NCBI GenBank assembly: GCA_022447205.1
Contig: JAKVBQ010000023.1
Coordinates: 1 to 53,001, forward strand
Direction: 5' to 3'
Length of the DNA: 53,001 bases
Source of the DNA: Phycisphaerales bacterium
GTDB lineage: Bacteria; Planctomycetota; Phycisphaerae; Phycisphaerales; SM1A02
Within the stretch, counting starts at the first letter, position 1; each line of letters begins with the position of its first letter. Of the stretch, positions 16,388-25,238 are shown piece after piece. The notes under the pieces are model-generated. The model was not told the DNA's origin. It made no database searches and worked only from the letters and a program-made list of their open reading frames with translations. Position numbers and translations under genes: made by a program.

Positions 16388-16519
16388 GTCCGAGAATCCG
16401 GGCTTTCCTCAACGGACAGGCTTCGCTTTGCCGATTCTCAGCACATGGGATCGCCTCTCCTGATGTGGTGAGGCTGTTCCCATGGTTGGCTGGATCGGGG
16501 CCTTTCTGGGAGGCCCATG
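16388..16519 (+). promoter_or_regulatory. Structured leader region before the polysaccharide export gene
   Basis: The 207-bp gap 16366-16572 holds no gene. It contains GAGAATC (16392-16398) pairing with GATTCTC (16433-16439), and an overlapping alternative GTCCG (16388-16392) with CGGAC (16413-16417). The two share base 16392, so they compete. Downstream, a GGGCCT/AGGCCC hairpin lies inside flanking CCATGG copies (about 16479-16519). The first element may be the pyrB 3' end; the second lies in the probable leader of the export gene. I match none of this to a known riboswitch. Confidence 0.3.
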
Positions 16520-16572
16520 GAAGTGCCCATACCAACTGCTCCGTGCGGTTGTTACAGAACGAGGAGTCGATC

Positions 16573-18108
16573 GTGATCATTCGGAATCAGCTCACATCCC
16601 TCATGGTGCGTTCGTTGGCACTGTTCGGGATGCTGATGGGCTTCGTCGTGTCCTCCGGCTGTGAGGTCGACAACTACATGGACCCCAGCAAGACGGGCTA
16701 CTTCGAGTTCGCTCCGACCACGATCCCCGTCCTCGATCGTCTCGATGTCGTCGAGGTTGATGAGCTTCCCTTCGGTGAGATCACCGAACCGAATCCCGAG
16801 GATCTCGTCCCCAGCAGTCTCGTGTACCGGCTCGCGCCCGGTGACGTGGTGAAATGTGAGATCTACGAGCTGGTATCTGCCGGTCAGATGGACATTTCGG
16901 TCCGTATCGTCGACCAGGCCGGCCAGATTCGACTGCCGACGCTTGGGGATGTCCCGGCGGCAGGCCTGAGTCTCGAGGAGCTTCAGAAGGAGATCGAGGA
17001 TCGACTTCAAGGGTTGATCAATGATCCTCTGGTCACGGTGGCGATCGAATCCGGTCGCAGTTTCCAGTTCACCATCTACGGGTCGGTCAGCGGGACCGGG
17101 ATGTACTCGCTGGATCGACCGGATTTCCGGGTGATGAACGCACTCGCACTTGCCGGGGGAACGATGTCGACGACCCAGTACGTCTACATCATCAGGGAGC
17201 TTGCACTGAATGAACTGGTCAAGCCCGCCTTCGACCGACGGGAGAAGGATCCCGGGGAAGCCTCCGGCACGGATGCTCCCAAGACCGATGCGGAAATCGA
17301 AGCCCTGATCAACCAGCTCCAGAGTGAAGATGGAGCTGCACCATCACCCGGCATGGTTGCGAGCCAGGACGACCCCCTGGTCGACCTTGATGATGTCGAA
17401 TCAGCCCCGACCCCCGTCGCTGATGGTGGCAGCCAGGCCGCGAAAAAAGCAGATGACAAGCCCGCATCAAGCCCTGCGAGCACCGGTGCGGCTGTTTCCT
17501 CGTCCGGGTACAGGTACGACGAGGAAAAGAGGGCGTGGGTTGCCGTCGACGGTGGTGAGGAAGAGGAGGACGTCCTGCTTCCGATCGCTGGCGAGGAGGA
17601 CACCAGCCCTTCCTATGCGACCCGGATCATCAGGGTCGACTACCAGCGGCTTGCTCGCGGCGACAGCAACCTGAACGTCGTCATCAGGCCTTCCGACCGA
17701 ATCTACGTCGCCCCGCCCCTGACCGGGGTCGTCTACGTTGATGGTGAGATCGCTCGACCTGGGGTCTATGCGCTTCCCACGACTGGTCGCCTGACGCTCA
17801 GCCGGCTTGTTTCGGCTGCTGGCGGGCTCGGTCCGATTGCCATACCAGAGCGTGTGGACATGGTGAGGGTGGTTGCACCTGAACGAGAAGCAGCGGTACG
17901 GGTGAACTTGTCTGCGATCAGAAGTCGTTCAGAGCCAGATATTTACCTTCAGCCGGATGACCACGTGATCATCGGAACCAACTTCTGGGCCCAGCCCCTC
18001 GCGGTCGTTCGAAATGGATTCAGGGCCAGCTATGGCTTTGGCTTCCTGCTTGATCGAAACTTCGGCAACGACGTGTTCGGTGCGCCTCCCGTGAACTTCG
18101 TTCGATGA
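16573..18108 (+). CDS. Wza-like polysaccharide export lipoprotein with SLBB domains
   Basis: 511 residues. Signal peptide with lipobox VSSGC (Cys30), then a poly-export domain (about 72-155; YRLAPGDVVKCEIYELV, GQIRLPTLGDVPAAGLSLEEL). A first SLBB-type domain follows (FTIYGSVSGTGMYSL near 165), then an acidic Ala/Ser/Asp-rich insert of about 110 residues. A second SLBB-type domain (GVVYVDGEIARPGVYALP, RLVSAAGGLG) and a C-terminal tail complete it. Wza-type proteins form the outer-membrane exit channel for capsule or exopolysaccharide. I chose GTG 16573 because GAGGAG lies 7 nt upstream; an earlier in-frame ATG would add 36 residues before the signal peptide. The long insert is unusual for the family. 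First gene of the export/exosortase locus. Confidence 0.85.
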   Translation: MIIRNQLTSLMVRSLALFGMLMGFVVSSGCEVDNYMDPSKTGYFEFAPTTIPVLDRLDVVEVDELPFGEITEPNPEDLVPSSLVYRLAPGDVVKCEIYELVSAGQMDISVRIVDQAGQIRLPTLGDVPAAGLSLEELQKEIEDRLQGLINDPLVTVAIESGRSFQFTIYGSVSGTGMYSLDRPDFRVMNALALAGGTMSTTQYVYIIRELALNELVKPAFDRREKDPGEASGTDAPKTDAEIEALINQLQSEDGAAPSPGMVASQDDPLVDLDDVESAPTPVADGGSQAAKKADDKPASSPASTGAAVSSSGYRYDEEKRAWVAVDGGEEEEDVLLPIAGEEDTSPSYATRIIRVDYQRLARGDSNLNVVIRPSDRIYVAPPLTGVVYVDGEIARPGVYALPTTGRLTLSRLVSAAGGLGPIAIPERVDMVRVVAPEREAAVRVNLSAIRSRSEPDIYLQPDDHVIIGTNFWAQPLAVVRNGFRASYGFGFLLDRNFGNDVFGAPPVNFVR

Positions 18109-18435
18109 AGGGCACCAGGGGGTCAATCGGCATGGGCCGATGCGGCATGCCGCTGTCGCAACGACGACCACGATCCCGAGCATCTATTCCAGCTGACTGC
18201 GGCGGGTGGACCATGGTCCGAAAACTCATCGAGAAAATCGCATTTTCATCGACCCCAAGGGGTTCGGTGGTCGTACACAGGTTCGGTTGGGCGTGGTGAG
18301 CGTCTGACCTGGGCCGGGTCATGAGCCTTGGAGAGCGCTCATGACCGATAACCAACGGGACAGGATGTCCAAATGGCTTTGGGGGAGAGCACTTGTTCAT
18401 TGAATGAGTGTGTTGATTGAGTCGATGAGAAGCGT
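18109..18435. repeat. Non-coding gap with a series of perfect palindromes
   Basis: This 327-bp gap between the export gene and the exosortase has no convincing gene. It contains five perfect inverted repeats: GCGGCATGCCGC (18142-18153), GGACCATGGTCC (18208-18219), GAAAAT-CGC-ATTTTC (18233-18247), ACCCCAAGGGGT (18252-18263), and GGTCATGAGC/GCTCATGACC with a 10-nt loop (18317-18346). None has a T-run directly after it. They could be a terminator, operators, or a processed RNA leader for the exosortase-TPR genes. Confidence 0.5.
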
Positions 18436-20292
18436 ATGACACCCCACTCAGGTCAGAGCGAGGCACCAGCTTTGGAGGAGCGCACCCTTCAAGGTGATCG
18501 CGTGCAGTCCTGGCCACTGATCATCGCACTCGTCTGCATGCTTGGCGGGATCGTCTGGGCCTTCTACGACTTCTTCAGGGTTGAGGCATACATCGCCACG
18601 ACACAGCCGTCGGACTGGGGACACATCTTCGTGATTCCCCTCATCGCGTTCTGGTTCGTCTGGCTGCGCCGTGACGAGCTCCTCGAACGCCCCCTCCAGC
18701 CCAGCTGGTCGGGCATGTGGTTCGTCCTGCTGGGGATCGTCTTCTACATCATCGCCATGATGGGCCCCGGCCAGTTGATTCACCATCTCACCAGGTCCTT
18801 CGGGGTCTTCGTGTCCTGTTTCGGCCTGGTCATCCTGCTGCTCGGGTGGGGGTGCCTCAGGGTGGTGGGGTTCCCGTTTCTCTACCTCTTCGCATTCAGC
18901 GTGGTCATTCCCGATCGGGTCATGACTCCGATCACCTACCAGTTGCAGGATATGTCGGCCAAGGGCGCCTGGCTGGTGCTCACCCTCTTCGGCTTCGATA
19001 CCGATCTTTCCGGCAACACACTGACCCTCTTTGAAAACGGGGTCTCCTATCCGCTCAACGTCGCGGAGGCATGCTCCGGCATGAGAATGCTGGTGGCATT
19101 CCTCGCACTCGGCACGGCGATGGCCTACGTCGGACTCAACCGGACCTGGCAGCGCACCCTACTGATCCTGCTTGGTGTCCCGGTGGCGATCTTCGTCAAC
19201 GTGCTGCGCGTGGTCACGCTTGGACTGCTCTCCAGGTATGACAGCGCGTTCGCTGCGGGTGATTTCCACACGTTCATCGGTCTCGTCTGGCTGTTCCCCG
19301 CGTTCATCGTCTTCATCGGCCTGATGTGGGCGGTTCGGAAGCTCGTGGTCGAGGCGCCTGCCGCGATCCAGCCTGCCAGCCCGACCCCTCCCGCGCTTCG
19401 CTTCAAGGGTGGTTTCTCGGGTTTCCTGACCAAGACCATGACGGTGACCTTCGTGTATGCCGCAAGCGCGGTGCTGATGGCTCTCATGATGTCCGCACTG
19501 AGTGGTTTCCTCGCGAAGAAGCCGGTTCCACTGCGAGCTTCGCTCGACTCGCTCTCCTCGAGCTTCGACGTCTGGCAGCAGGTCGGTGAGGAACGGGAAT
19601 ACGATGCCGCGGTCATCGAGTCTCTCGGCACCTCTCAGTTCATTGATCGGATCTATGCGGTGAACGGACAGCCCGAGAAGGGCTACCTGACGCTGCACAT
19701 CGCCTACTACTCGGGAACGATCGACGATGTCCCGCACATCCCGGAACGATGCTGGGATGCCGCGGGCCTCGACCAGATGGGTGACTCCACGCGTCTTTCG
19801 CTCGCGGTCGACCAGTCCGACTGGGTCAGCACCGACGTCGTGAACGTCGGTTCCGGTCTCTCCTACGATGCGGTGAAGGTGGTCCACCCGGTGACCGGAG
19901 CGGAACAGATGGTCAATCTTCCGGTCGGCGATCTGGAACTCATGACCAGCGTGTTCACCACCACCCAGGACCCGGACATGCGACGGGTCGGGGGGTACTT
20001 CTTCATCGCGAACGGCCGCACCTGCGCAAGTTCGTTCGCAGTCCGAGGCCTTGCCTTCGACTGGACCCAGGAGTACGCGTACTACTGCAAGGTCCAGTTC
20101 TCGGGCGCCTTCAAGGTCTCCGTTCACGGCGACGACTTTCTCGATACATACCAGGGTCAGGTCACGGAGCTTTCCGAACAGCTCCTTCCCGACCTGATGC
20201 GTTGTCTTCCCGATTGGTCCGAAGTTGAAGCGGTGTCCAGTTCCAGTACTGGCTCGGACTCTGAAACCAATTCCCAAACCCAAGCGAGCTAG
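18436..20292 (+). CDS. Exosortase fused to an EpsI-type domain
   Basis: 618 residues. Residues about 27-310 form a multi-pass exosortase with catalytic Cys213 in NVAEACSGMR, Arg258 in FVNVLRVV and His278 in DFHTFIG, the three invariant residues. A further membrane segment (about 335-360) leads to an EpsI/DUF3485-type periplasmic domain (about 365-595) with HIPERCWDAAG near 436. Exosortases cleave C-terminal PEP-CTERM-like signals and transfer the protein to the surface, usually beside polysaccharide genes, as here. No protein in the window carries an obvious sorting signal. The TPR gene starts 3 bp after the stop, so expression is coupled. Start ATG 18436 lacks a clear Shine-Dalgarno sequence. 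Confidence 0.93.
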   Translation: MTPHSGQSEAPALEERTLQGDRVQSWPLIIALVCMLGGIVWAFYDFFRVEAYIATTQPSDWGHIFVIPLIAFWFVWLRRDELLERPLQPSWSGMWFVLLGIVFYIIAMMGPGQLIHHLTRSFGVFVSCFGLVILLLGWGCLRVVGFPFLYLFAFSVVIPDRVMTPITYQLQDMSAKGAWLVLTLFGFDTDLSGNTLTLFENGVSYPLNVAEACSGMRMLVAFLALGTAMAYVGLNRTWQRTLLILLGVPVAIFVNVLRVVTLGLLSRYDSAFAAGDFHTFIGLVWLFPAFIVFIGLMWAVRKLVVEAPAAIQPASPTPPALRFKGGFSGFLTKTMTVTFVYAASAVLMALMMSALSGFLAKKPVPLRASLDSLSSSFDVWQQVGEEREYDAAVIESLGTSQFIDRIYAVNGQPEKGYLTLHIAYYSGTIDDVPHIPERCWDAAGLDQMGDSTRLSLAVDQSDWVSTDVVNVGSGLSYDAVKVVHPVTGAEQMVNLPVGDLELMTSVFTTTQDPDMRRVGGYFFIANGRTCASSFAVRGLAFDWTQEYAYYCKVQFSGAFKVSVHGDDFLDTYQGQVTELSEQLLPDLMRCLPDWSEVEAVSSSSTGSDSETNSQTQAS

Positions 20293-20295
20293 AAG

Positions 20296-23200
20296 ATGGC
20301 TACCCGTCTCAACAAGAAATTCATCCTCATCCTGACTGGTGTGATCATGATTCTCGGCGTCGCCGTCGCCGGGGTTGCGTATGTCGCAATCTCCGGTGAT
20401 GCGGATCGACAGATCCGCATGGGCCAGGAAGCGGAGGCCATTGGTGACATCGAGGAGGCGCTCGACCGTTACGGGCGTGCGATCTCCAAGGATCCGATGA
20501 ACCTGAGCCACTACAACGATTTCGAACGGATGCTCCTCAAGGTCAAGCCTTCCAGCCGCGTCGATGCACGTGAGAAGTACAACCAGTTCCTCGGCATCCT
20601 CATCAAGAGAAAGAACGTCTCGGTCGACAATCCCGCCTCATGGGAGCGCCTCATCAACGAGTTTCGAAGGCGTGCCGTCCTGATGTCCGCGGGTGGAGGA
20701 GACCCATGGATGGACATTCAGGATCAGTCCGAGCGAATGGTCAGTCAGTTCGAGAATCGTTCGGATTCCGAATCGGTCGCGGCCGCGGAAAGAGCCAAGG
20801 GTTACCTGCTGCAGGCGATGTCGAAGAGGATCGACCTCCTCAAGCCCCAGGAACTCATCGAGTACGAGGCGCTCTGCAAGAGCATGACGGATGCAGGGAC
20901 CACCGATCCGCTGGTCTGGGAGGCGGTGCTGGGCCAGAGGATCAGCGAGGCACTTCGTCACCAGGCCAAGGGTGACATCCGATTGCTGAACAGATCGATC
21001 AGCGACGAGGGCGGATTCGATCCGCTTTTCGCAAGGATGACCGAACTCGGAGTGGAGATGACCCCGGAGCTCTACGGCCTGCAGGCCCTTCGGCTTCGCA
21101 TGGGTGGGGAGTTTCAAGGATCCGATGCCGAGTTCCAGGCCATGTATGCACGTTTCAAGGAGGATGTCGATGCACTGATCGATGAGATCCAGTCCTTGGA
21201 CGATTCAGTGAACAACCGTACGCTTCACGACACGCTCAGGAGGGTCATCCTGGCGAACGTCCTGACGGCGGAGGATGCCGTCGAGGCGATCGTCCCCCTT
21301 TCCGACACCGGGGACCTGAAGCTCGACATGGCCATGGTCCTCTTCCAGAACGTTGCTCAGTCATCGCCCGATCAGGCAGAAAGACTTGCACGGTACACCC
21401 TGGCCGCCGAGCCCCTGACCGTGGGCCTCATCGCGATGATTCAGCCGGTCGCACGGCAGCAGGCGGCCATCAGCCTTTTCGATTCGATCTATGCGAAGGT
21501 CGTGGCCGAAACGGAAGGTTTCTCGGTCGTGGATCTGAAGGTCGCTCGTGAAGAGGCTCTCGTCGAGTTCGCCGGTGACCCGTTGCTCGATGAGGTCATG
21601 CGCTACATGGATGGCAGCATCGCCCTGTTCGAGGAGGACTACGTCACTGCACGATCGAAGCTCTCCGAGATAGCGAACGGGAACCTCGTGAGAAGCTCCT
21701 TCATGCAGCGAAGATTCACGCCACGATTCGTGGCGGCTTCACTGATGTCGGGCGAGCGAGGCGTGGCGATCAAGAACCTGCAGGAGTACGTGGAGGACAT
21801 GCCTCCGACCGCAGTCCTGGGGATCAGGAACTCCCTTGCAAGGGAGCTGGCGTCCATCGGCCGACTGGAGGATGCCCGGGCCGAGATCGAGAATGTCCTG
21901 TCCATCGATCCTGAAAACGAGGAGGCCATCGGCATCAAGGCCCTCCTTGATAAGCGGGAAATGGACATGGCCACCAACGCGACCGGTGGCTTTTCCGCGT
22001 CAGCCAGAGCCTATGCGCGTGCATCCGCGGCGATTTCAGAAGGTCGTTTCGACGACGCACGCGTCGTGCTCCGTGATGCAGTGAAGACGTTCGAGGACGA
22101 CATGATGTTCAAGCGGATGCTCATCACCGTCGAGACGCTGTTGGGGAACAACGAGGAGGCAATCAGCTTCGCCCGTACGATCGATGGTTATGAGGATGAC
22201 GAGGTCATCCAGAGGCAGATCGCATACGCCAGCGTGAACGACCCGATCGAGCGGATCAACCAGATCGTGGAAATGAGCGGTGATGACGAGGCTTCAAAGA
22301 ACGCCCTGAAGTACCTCTACACGATGGACATCGTGGCCCAGGGCCAGGAAGGCTCCGATGTCGCCCTCGGACTGCTTCCCGCATTGTTCGAGGAAGCCAT
22401 CTCATCGATGTCGCCCAACAGGTCCCTCCGTCAAAGGGTGCTCTTCGCCACATCCAGGAACACGCAGTATCTGAGTGGGGTCGATTCGCCCGTGGATCGT
22501 GCTTTCGCCGCCCTTCAGGAGGTCGAGCCGGACGAGGCCGTGGCCGTGACCACCAAGGCCCGTCTCAGCACGATGATGGGAAATCACTCTGAAGCACTCG
22601 AGATCCTCATTCCCCTCACGGAACGCGGCCTCGACAATGCCGAGAGCTGGTACACGAGAAGTCTCGCCTACGAGGGGCTCGGCAGGACCCAGGATGCACT
22701 TGAGTCCATGTCCAAGGCCGTCTCTCGCGCCCCGGATCGTGCGGAGTTCGTCGTCGAGTACGCAGCGCTGCTCGAGGCATCCGGCGACCAGGACAAGGCA
22801 CTCGAGTTGCTCAGGTCGGCGAGGCGCTCGGATGCCATGGCCTTGCTCGTGCGTGATCCATGGCTGGTGGCCGAATCCGCGTACGGAGACCAGCGTCAGG
22901 CACTTACCCAGCGCCTGTCCATCTACAACTCCGATATCGAGGAGTCCGCTTCAGGACGTGAGGTCATCAACAACGGAAACGCCCTCGAACTTTCAAGGCT
23001 CCTTCTGGTTGTCCCTGTTGAACGACAGGACATTCGCGTTGACGGCAAGGTCAGGTTCTCACCGGCGGCCTGGTCGGGTCTCAAGAGCCAGGCCCGACGT
23101 GAGTTGATCAGCAGGGAGCGAGCTGCCAGACGGAAGTATGCCTTCGACGTCATCGGCAAGGTCGATGAGCTTGCCGATGAGAAGTCGATTCGTGATTCGC

Positions 23201-25191
23201 TTCGGCTCGTGCGAGCACAGGCACATCTCCTTTCCGACGACAGAATCAGTGCGCTCGCCGAATTGGATGGTCTCATCGAGTGCTGCGATGAAACGCTTGA
23301 GATTGCGCAGCGGTACAGGCTGATCGACATGCTCCAGGAATTCGACAGGGTCGATGATGCAACCAGGCAGTTCGAGCTGATCGCCGAGACCGAGGATCCG
23401 GCGGCCCTGAGGGAGCTGGCGATCGTGGCTGCCCGAAGCGGACGTGCGGAGATCGCGCATGAGGCATGCACACGCCTCTATGCAACTACAGTGAACTCCG
23501 ATGACGCCGTTCTCTACATCCAGTCGCTTCTCAACATGTCCGATCTGGATGAGGCGGAGAAGATCCTCGACGAGCTCATCTCGGGCGAACGTTATGCCAG
23601 CGACAGTGATTTCCAGTACCAGTGCCTTCTCATCGATGGGAATCTCCAGGCACTGAGGGGACGTGCTGCCATCGACGAGGCCATCCAGCTCGAGAAGGAC
23701 GTGGTGGTCCTCGAGGATGCAGGAAAGTCCGACGAGGCCCGGCAGGCCTCAGCGAACATCAGCGCCCTGATCGAGACCACGAAGAATCGCTTCGAGCGCG
23801 GGGTCGCGGCGATCAGGGAGGCGCAGGCTCTCTATCCGGGCCGGTTGCTTCCGTTCATTCGACTGCATGAACTGCTTCGCTCCCGCGTCATCCTGCTGAA
23901 GAATTCCGCCGTGGAGGCCGACCTTCTCGCGAATGGCAGGGCCGCACGCGAGCTTTCGCCTGCGGACTGGCGTGCCGTGAGATGTCTCATGGAGTCCCAC
24001 ATGGTCATGGGCAACCCCCGTGAGGCGATGTCCGTGATCGACCAGTACTTCCGGAACGGCGGCATGTCCGAATCCGCCAGGGATTCCCTCATGAGCATCG
24101 CGCGCATCGAGGGCAAGACCGGCCTCGCCATTCCGCCCTTCGAACGAGCGATGGATCGGGATCCGGCCAACCCCGAATGGCCCAGGGCGATTGCCAAGAT
24201 GCTGGTGGAGAGTGGAAACAAGGAAGGTGCCTCTGACATGTGGTGGAAGGTGATCGAACTCGATTCCTCCACTGCTGCAGTCACCGAGTTCATCGAACTC
24301 GAGTTCGAGACCGATGACTTCAACATCGCTCGTGTCACCGAAGCGTTCTCCCTGCAGCCGTCCATGGTCGAGGAGTTTCCGAGACTGAAGGCCGCATATG
24401 CCGCTGTCCTGTACAAGCAGGGCGAGATCCGGCGAGCCGAGCGCATGTTCGATGAGGCCTACAAGAACGCTCGTGATGCGAAGACGTCCGGAAGGGACAT
24501 GCTCTCGGTCGACAAGACGCTCGTCTACTTCAAGCATGTCTACCCCAATGACACCCTCCAGCAGGCGGAGGCTCGACTTGTCGCGATGTCGGGGAACGAC
24601 ATGTGGGCGAACGACTACAACGCGCTCTCGTCTCTCGCCGACGGAGAAGATTTCGAGGATATGAATCTTCCCGAAGCCATCAGGTACCTGACGCTCGCGA
24701 AGGAGAAGTCCGAATCCGACCCGATCTATCGTCGGGCGATCCTGGATCGACTCTCTCGTCACTACTATCTCGATGGCAACTGCGAAGGTGCTGTCGATGC
24801 CCTCCAGGAGATCGTGGACATGGGTGGTGCCGCACCCCCGACACTCAACAACCTCGCGTACATGATGTATGACTGCAAGGGGGATGCGGCTGGTGCGGTC
24901 TACTACTCGACGCAAGCACTTCAGGCATCCCCTGCCTCGCCGATCTACCTGGACACCCATGGGGTGATCCTCATGGCGATGGGGCAGCTCGAGGATGCAG
25001 AACGCTATCTCTCGCGTGCGGTGTCGATCAAGGCATCCCCTGCGAATCTTCTTCACTATGCACAACTCATGCACGAGACCGACCGTGACGACGAGGCCGG
25101 GATCCTGCTCGAGAAGATCGGCAAGGACTTCCCCGTTCTCCCTCCTGACGTACAGGGCAAGGTGAACGCGCTGATCGCCGAGATCGACTGA
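20296..25191 (+). CDS. Giant membrane-anchored TPR protein
   Basis: 1631 residues: a short basic N-terminus (MATRLNKK), one membrane segment (about 9-33), then an almost continuous alpha-helical array with TPR-like units, for example QAEAIGDIEEALDRYGRAI-type near 45-65, LASIGRLEDARAEIENVLSID near 520, AESWYTRSLAYEGLGRTQDALE near 780-800, and a final cluster near 1500-1600. TPR arrays act as protein-binding scaffolds; long ones next to exosortases resemble PrsT-type proteins of PEP-CTERM systems, which is the likeliest relation but not proven. Periplasmic orientation is inferred. Lies 3 bp after the exosortase and 47 bp before the Wzz-like gene. No enzymatic motif is seen. Confidence 0.85.
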   Translation: MATRLNKKFILILTGVIMILGVAVAGVAYVAISGDADRQIRMGQEAEAIGDIEEALDRYGRAISKDPMNLSHYNDFERMLLKVKPSSRVDAREKYNQFLGILIKRKNVSVDNPASWERLINEFRRRAVLMSAGGGDPWMDIQDQSERMVSQFENRSDSESVAAAERAKGYLLQAMSKRIDLLKPQELIEYEALCKSMTDAGTTDPLVWEAVLGQRISEALRHQAKGDIRLLNRSISDEGGFDPLFARMTELGVEMTPELYGLQALRLRMGGEFQGSDAEFQAMYARFKEDVDALIDEIQSLDDSVNNRTLHDTLRRVILANVLTAEDAVEAIVPLSDTGDLKLDMAMVLFQNVAQSSPDQAERLARYTLAAEPLTVGLIAMIQPVARQQAAISLFDSIYAKVVAETEGFSVVDLKVAREEALVEFAGDPLLDEVMRYMDGSIALFEEDYVTARSKLSEIANGNLVRSSFMQRRFTPRFVAASLMSGERGVAIKNLQEYVEDMPPTAVLGIRNSLARELASIGRLEDARAEIENVLSIDPENEEAIGIKALLDKREMDMATNATGGFSASARAYARASAAISEGRFDDARVVLRDAVKTFEDDMMFKRMLITVETLLGNNEEAISFARTIDGYEDDEVIQRQIAYASVNDPIERINQIVEMSGDDEASKNALKYLYTMDIVAQGQEGSDVALGLLPALFEEAISSMSPNRSLRQRVLFATSRNTQYLSGVDSPVDRAFAALQEVEPDEAVAVTTKARLSTMMGNHSEALEILIPLTERGLDNAESWYTRSLAYEGLGRTQDALESMSKAVSRAPDRAEFVVEYAALLEASGDQDKALELLRSARRSDAMALLVRDPWLVAESAYGDQRQALTQRLSIYNSDIEESASGREVINNGNALELSRLLLVVPVERQDIRVDGKVRFSPAAWSGLKSQARRELISRERAARRKYAFDVIGKVDELADEKSIRDSLRLVRAQAHLLSDDRISALAELDGLIECCDETLEIAQRYRLIDMLQEFDRVDDATRQFELIAETEDPAALRELAIVAARSGRAEIAHEACTRLYATTVNSDDAVLYIQSLLNMSDLDEAEKILDELISGERYASDSDFQYQCLLIDGNLQALRGRAAIDEAIQLEKDVVVLEDAGKSDEARQASANISALIETTKNRFERGVAAIREAQALYPGRLLPFIRLHELLRSRVILLKNSAVEADLLANGRAARELSPADWRAVRCLMESHMVMGNPREAMSVIDQYFRNGGMSESARDSLMSIARIEGKTGLAIPPFERAMDRDPANPEWPRAIAKMLVESGNKEGASDMWWKVIELDSSTAAVTEFIELEFETDDFNIARVTEAFSLQPSMVEEFPRLKAAYAAVLYKQGEIRRAERMFDEAYKNARDAKTSGRDMLSVDKTLVYFKHVYPNDTLQQAEARLVAMSGNDMWANDYNALSSLADGEDFEDMNLPEAIRYLTLAKEKSESDPIYRRAILDRLSRHYYLDGNCEGAVDALQEIVDMGGAAPPTLNNLAYMMYDCKGDAAGAVYYSTQALQASPASPIYLDTHGVILMAMGQLEDAERYLSRAVSIKASPANLLHYAQLMHETDRDDEAGILLEKIGKDFPVLPPDVQGKVNALIAEID

Positions 25192-25238
25192 CTGACTTTC
25201 CGGGCACAGGTCGCTTTTTCACACATCTGGACCATTCC

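Noticed and set aside
18436-20292. Calling the exosortase gene a specific subtype symbol
   Set aside because: The catalytic triad and EpsI-type domain are clear, but subtype assignment needs profile scores that cannot be run here.
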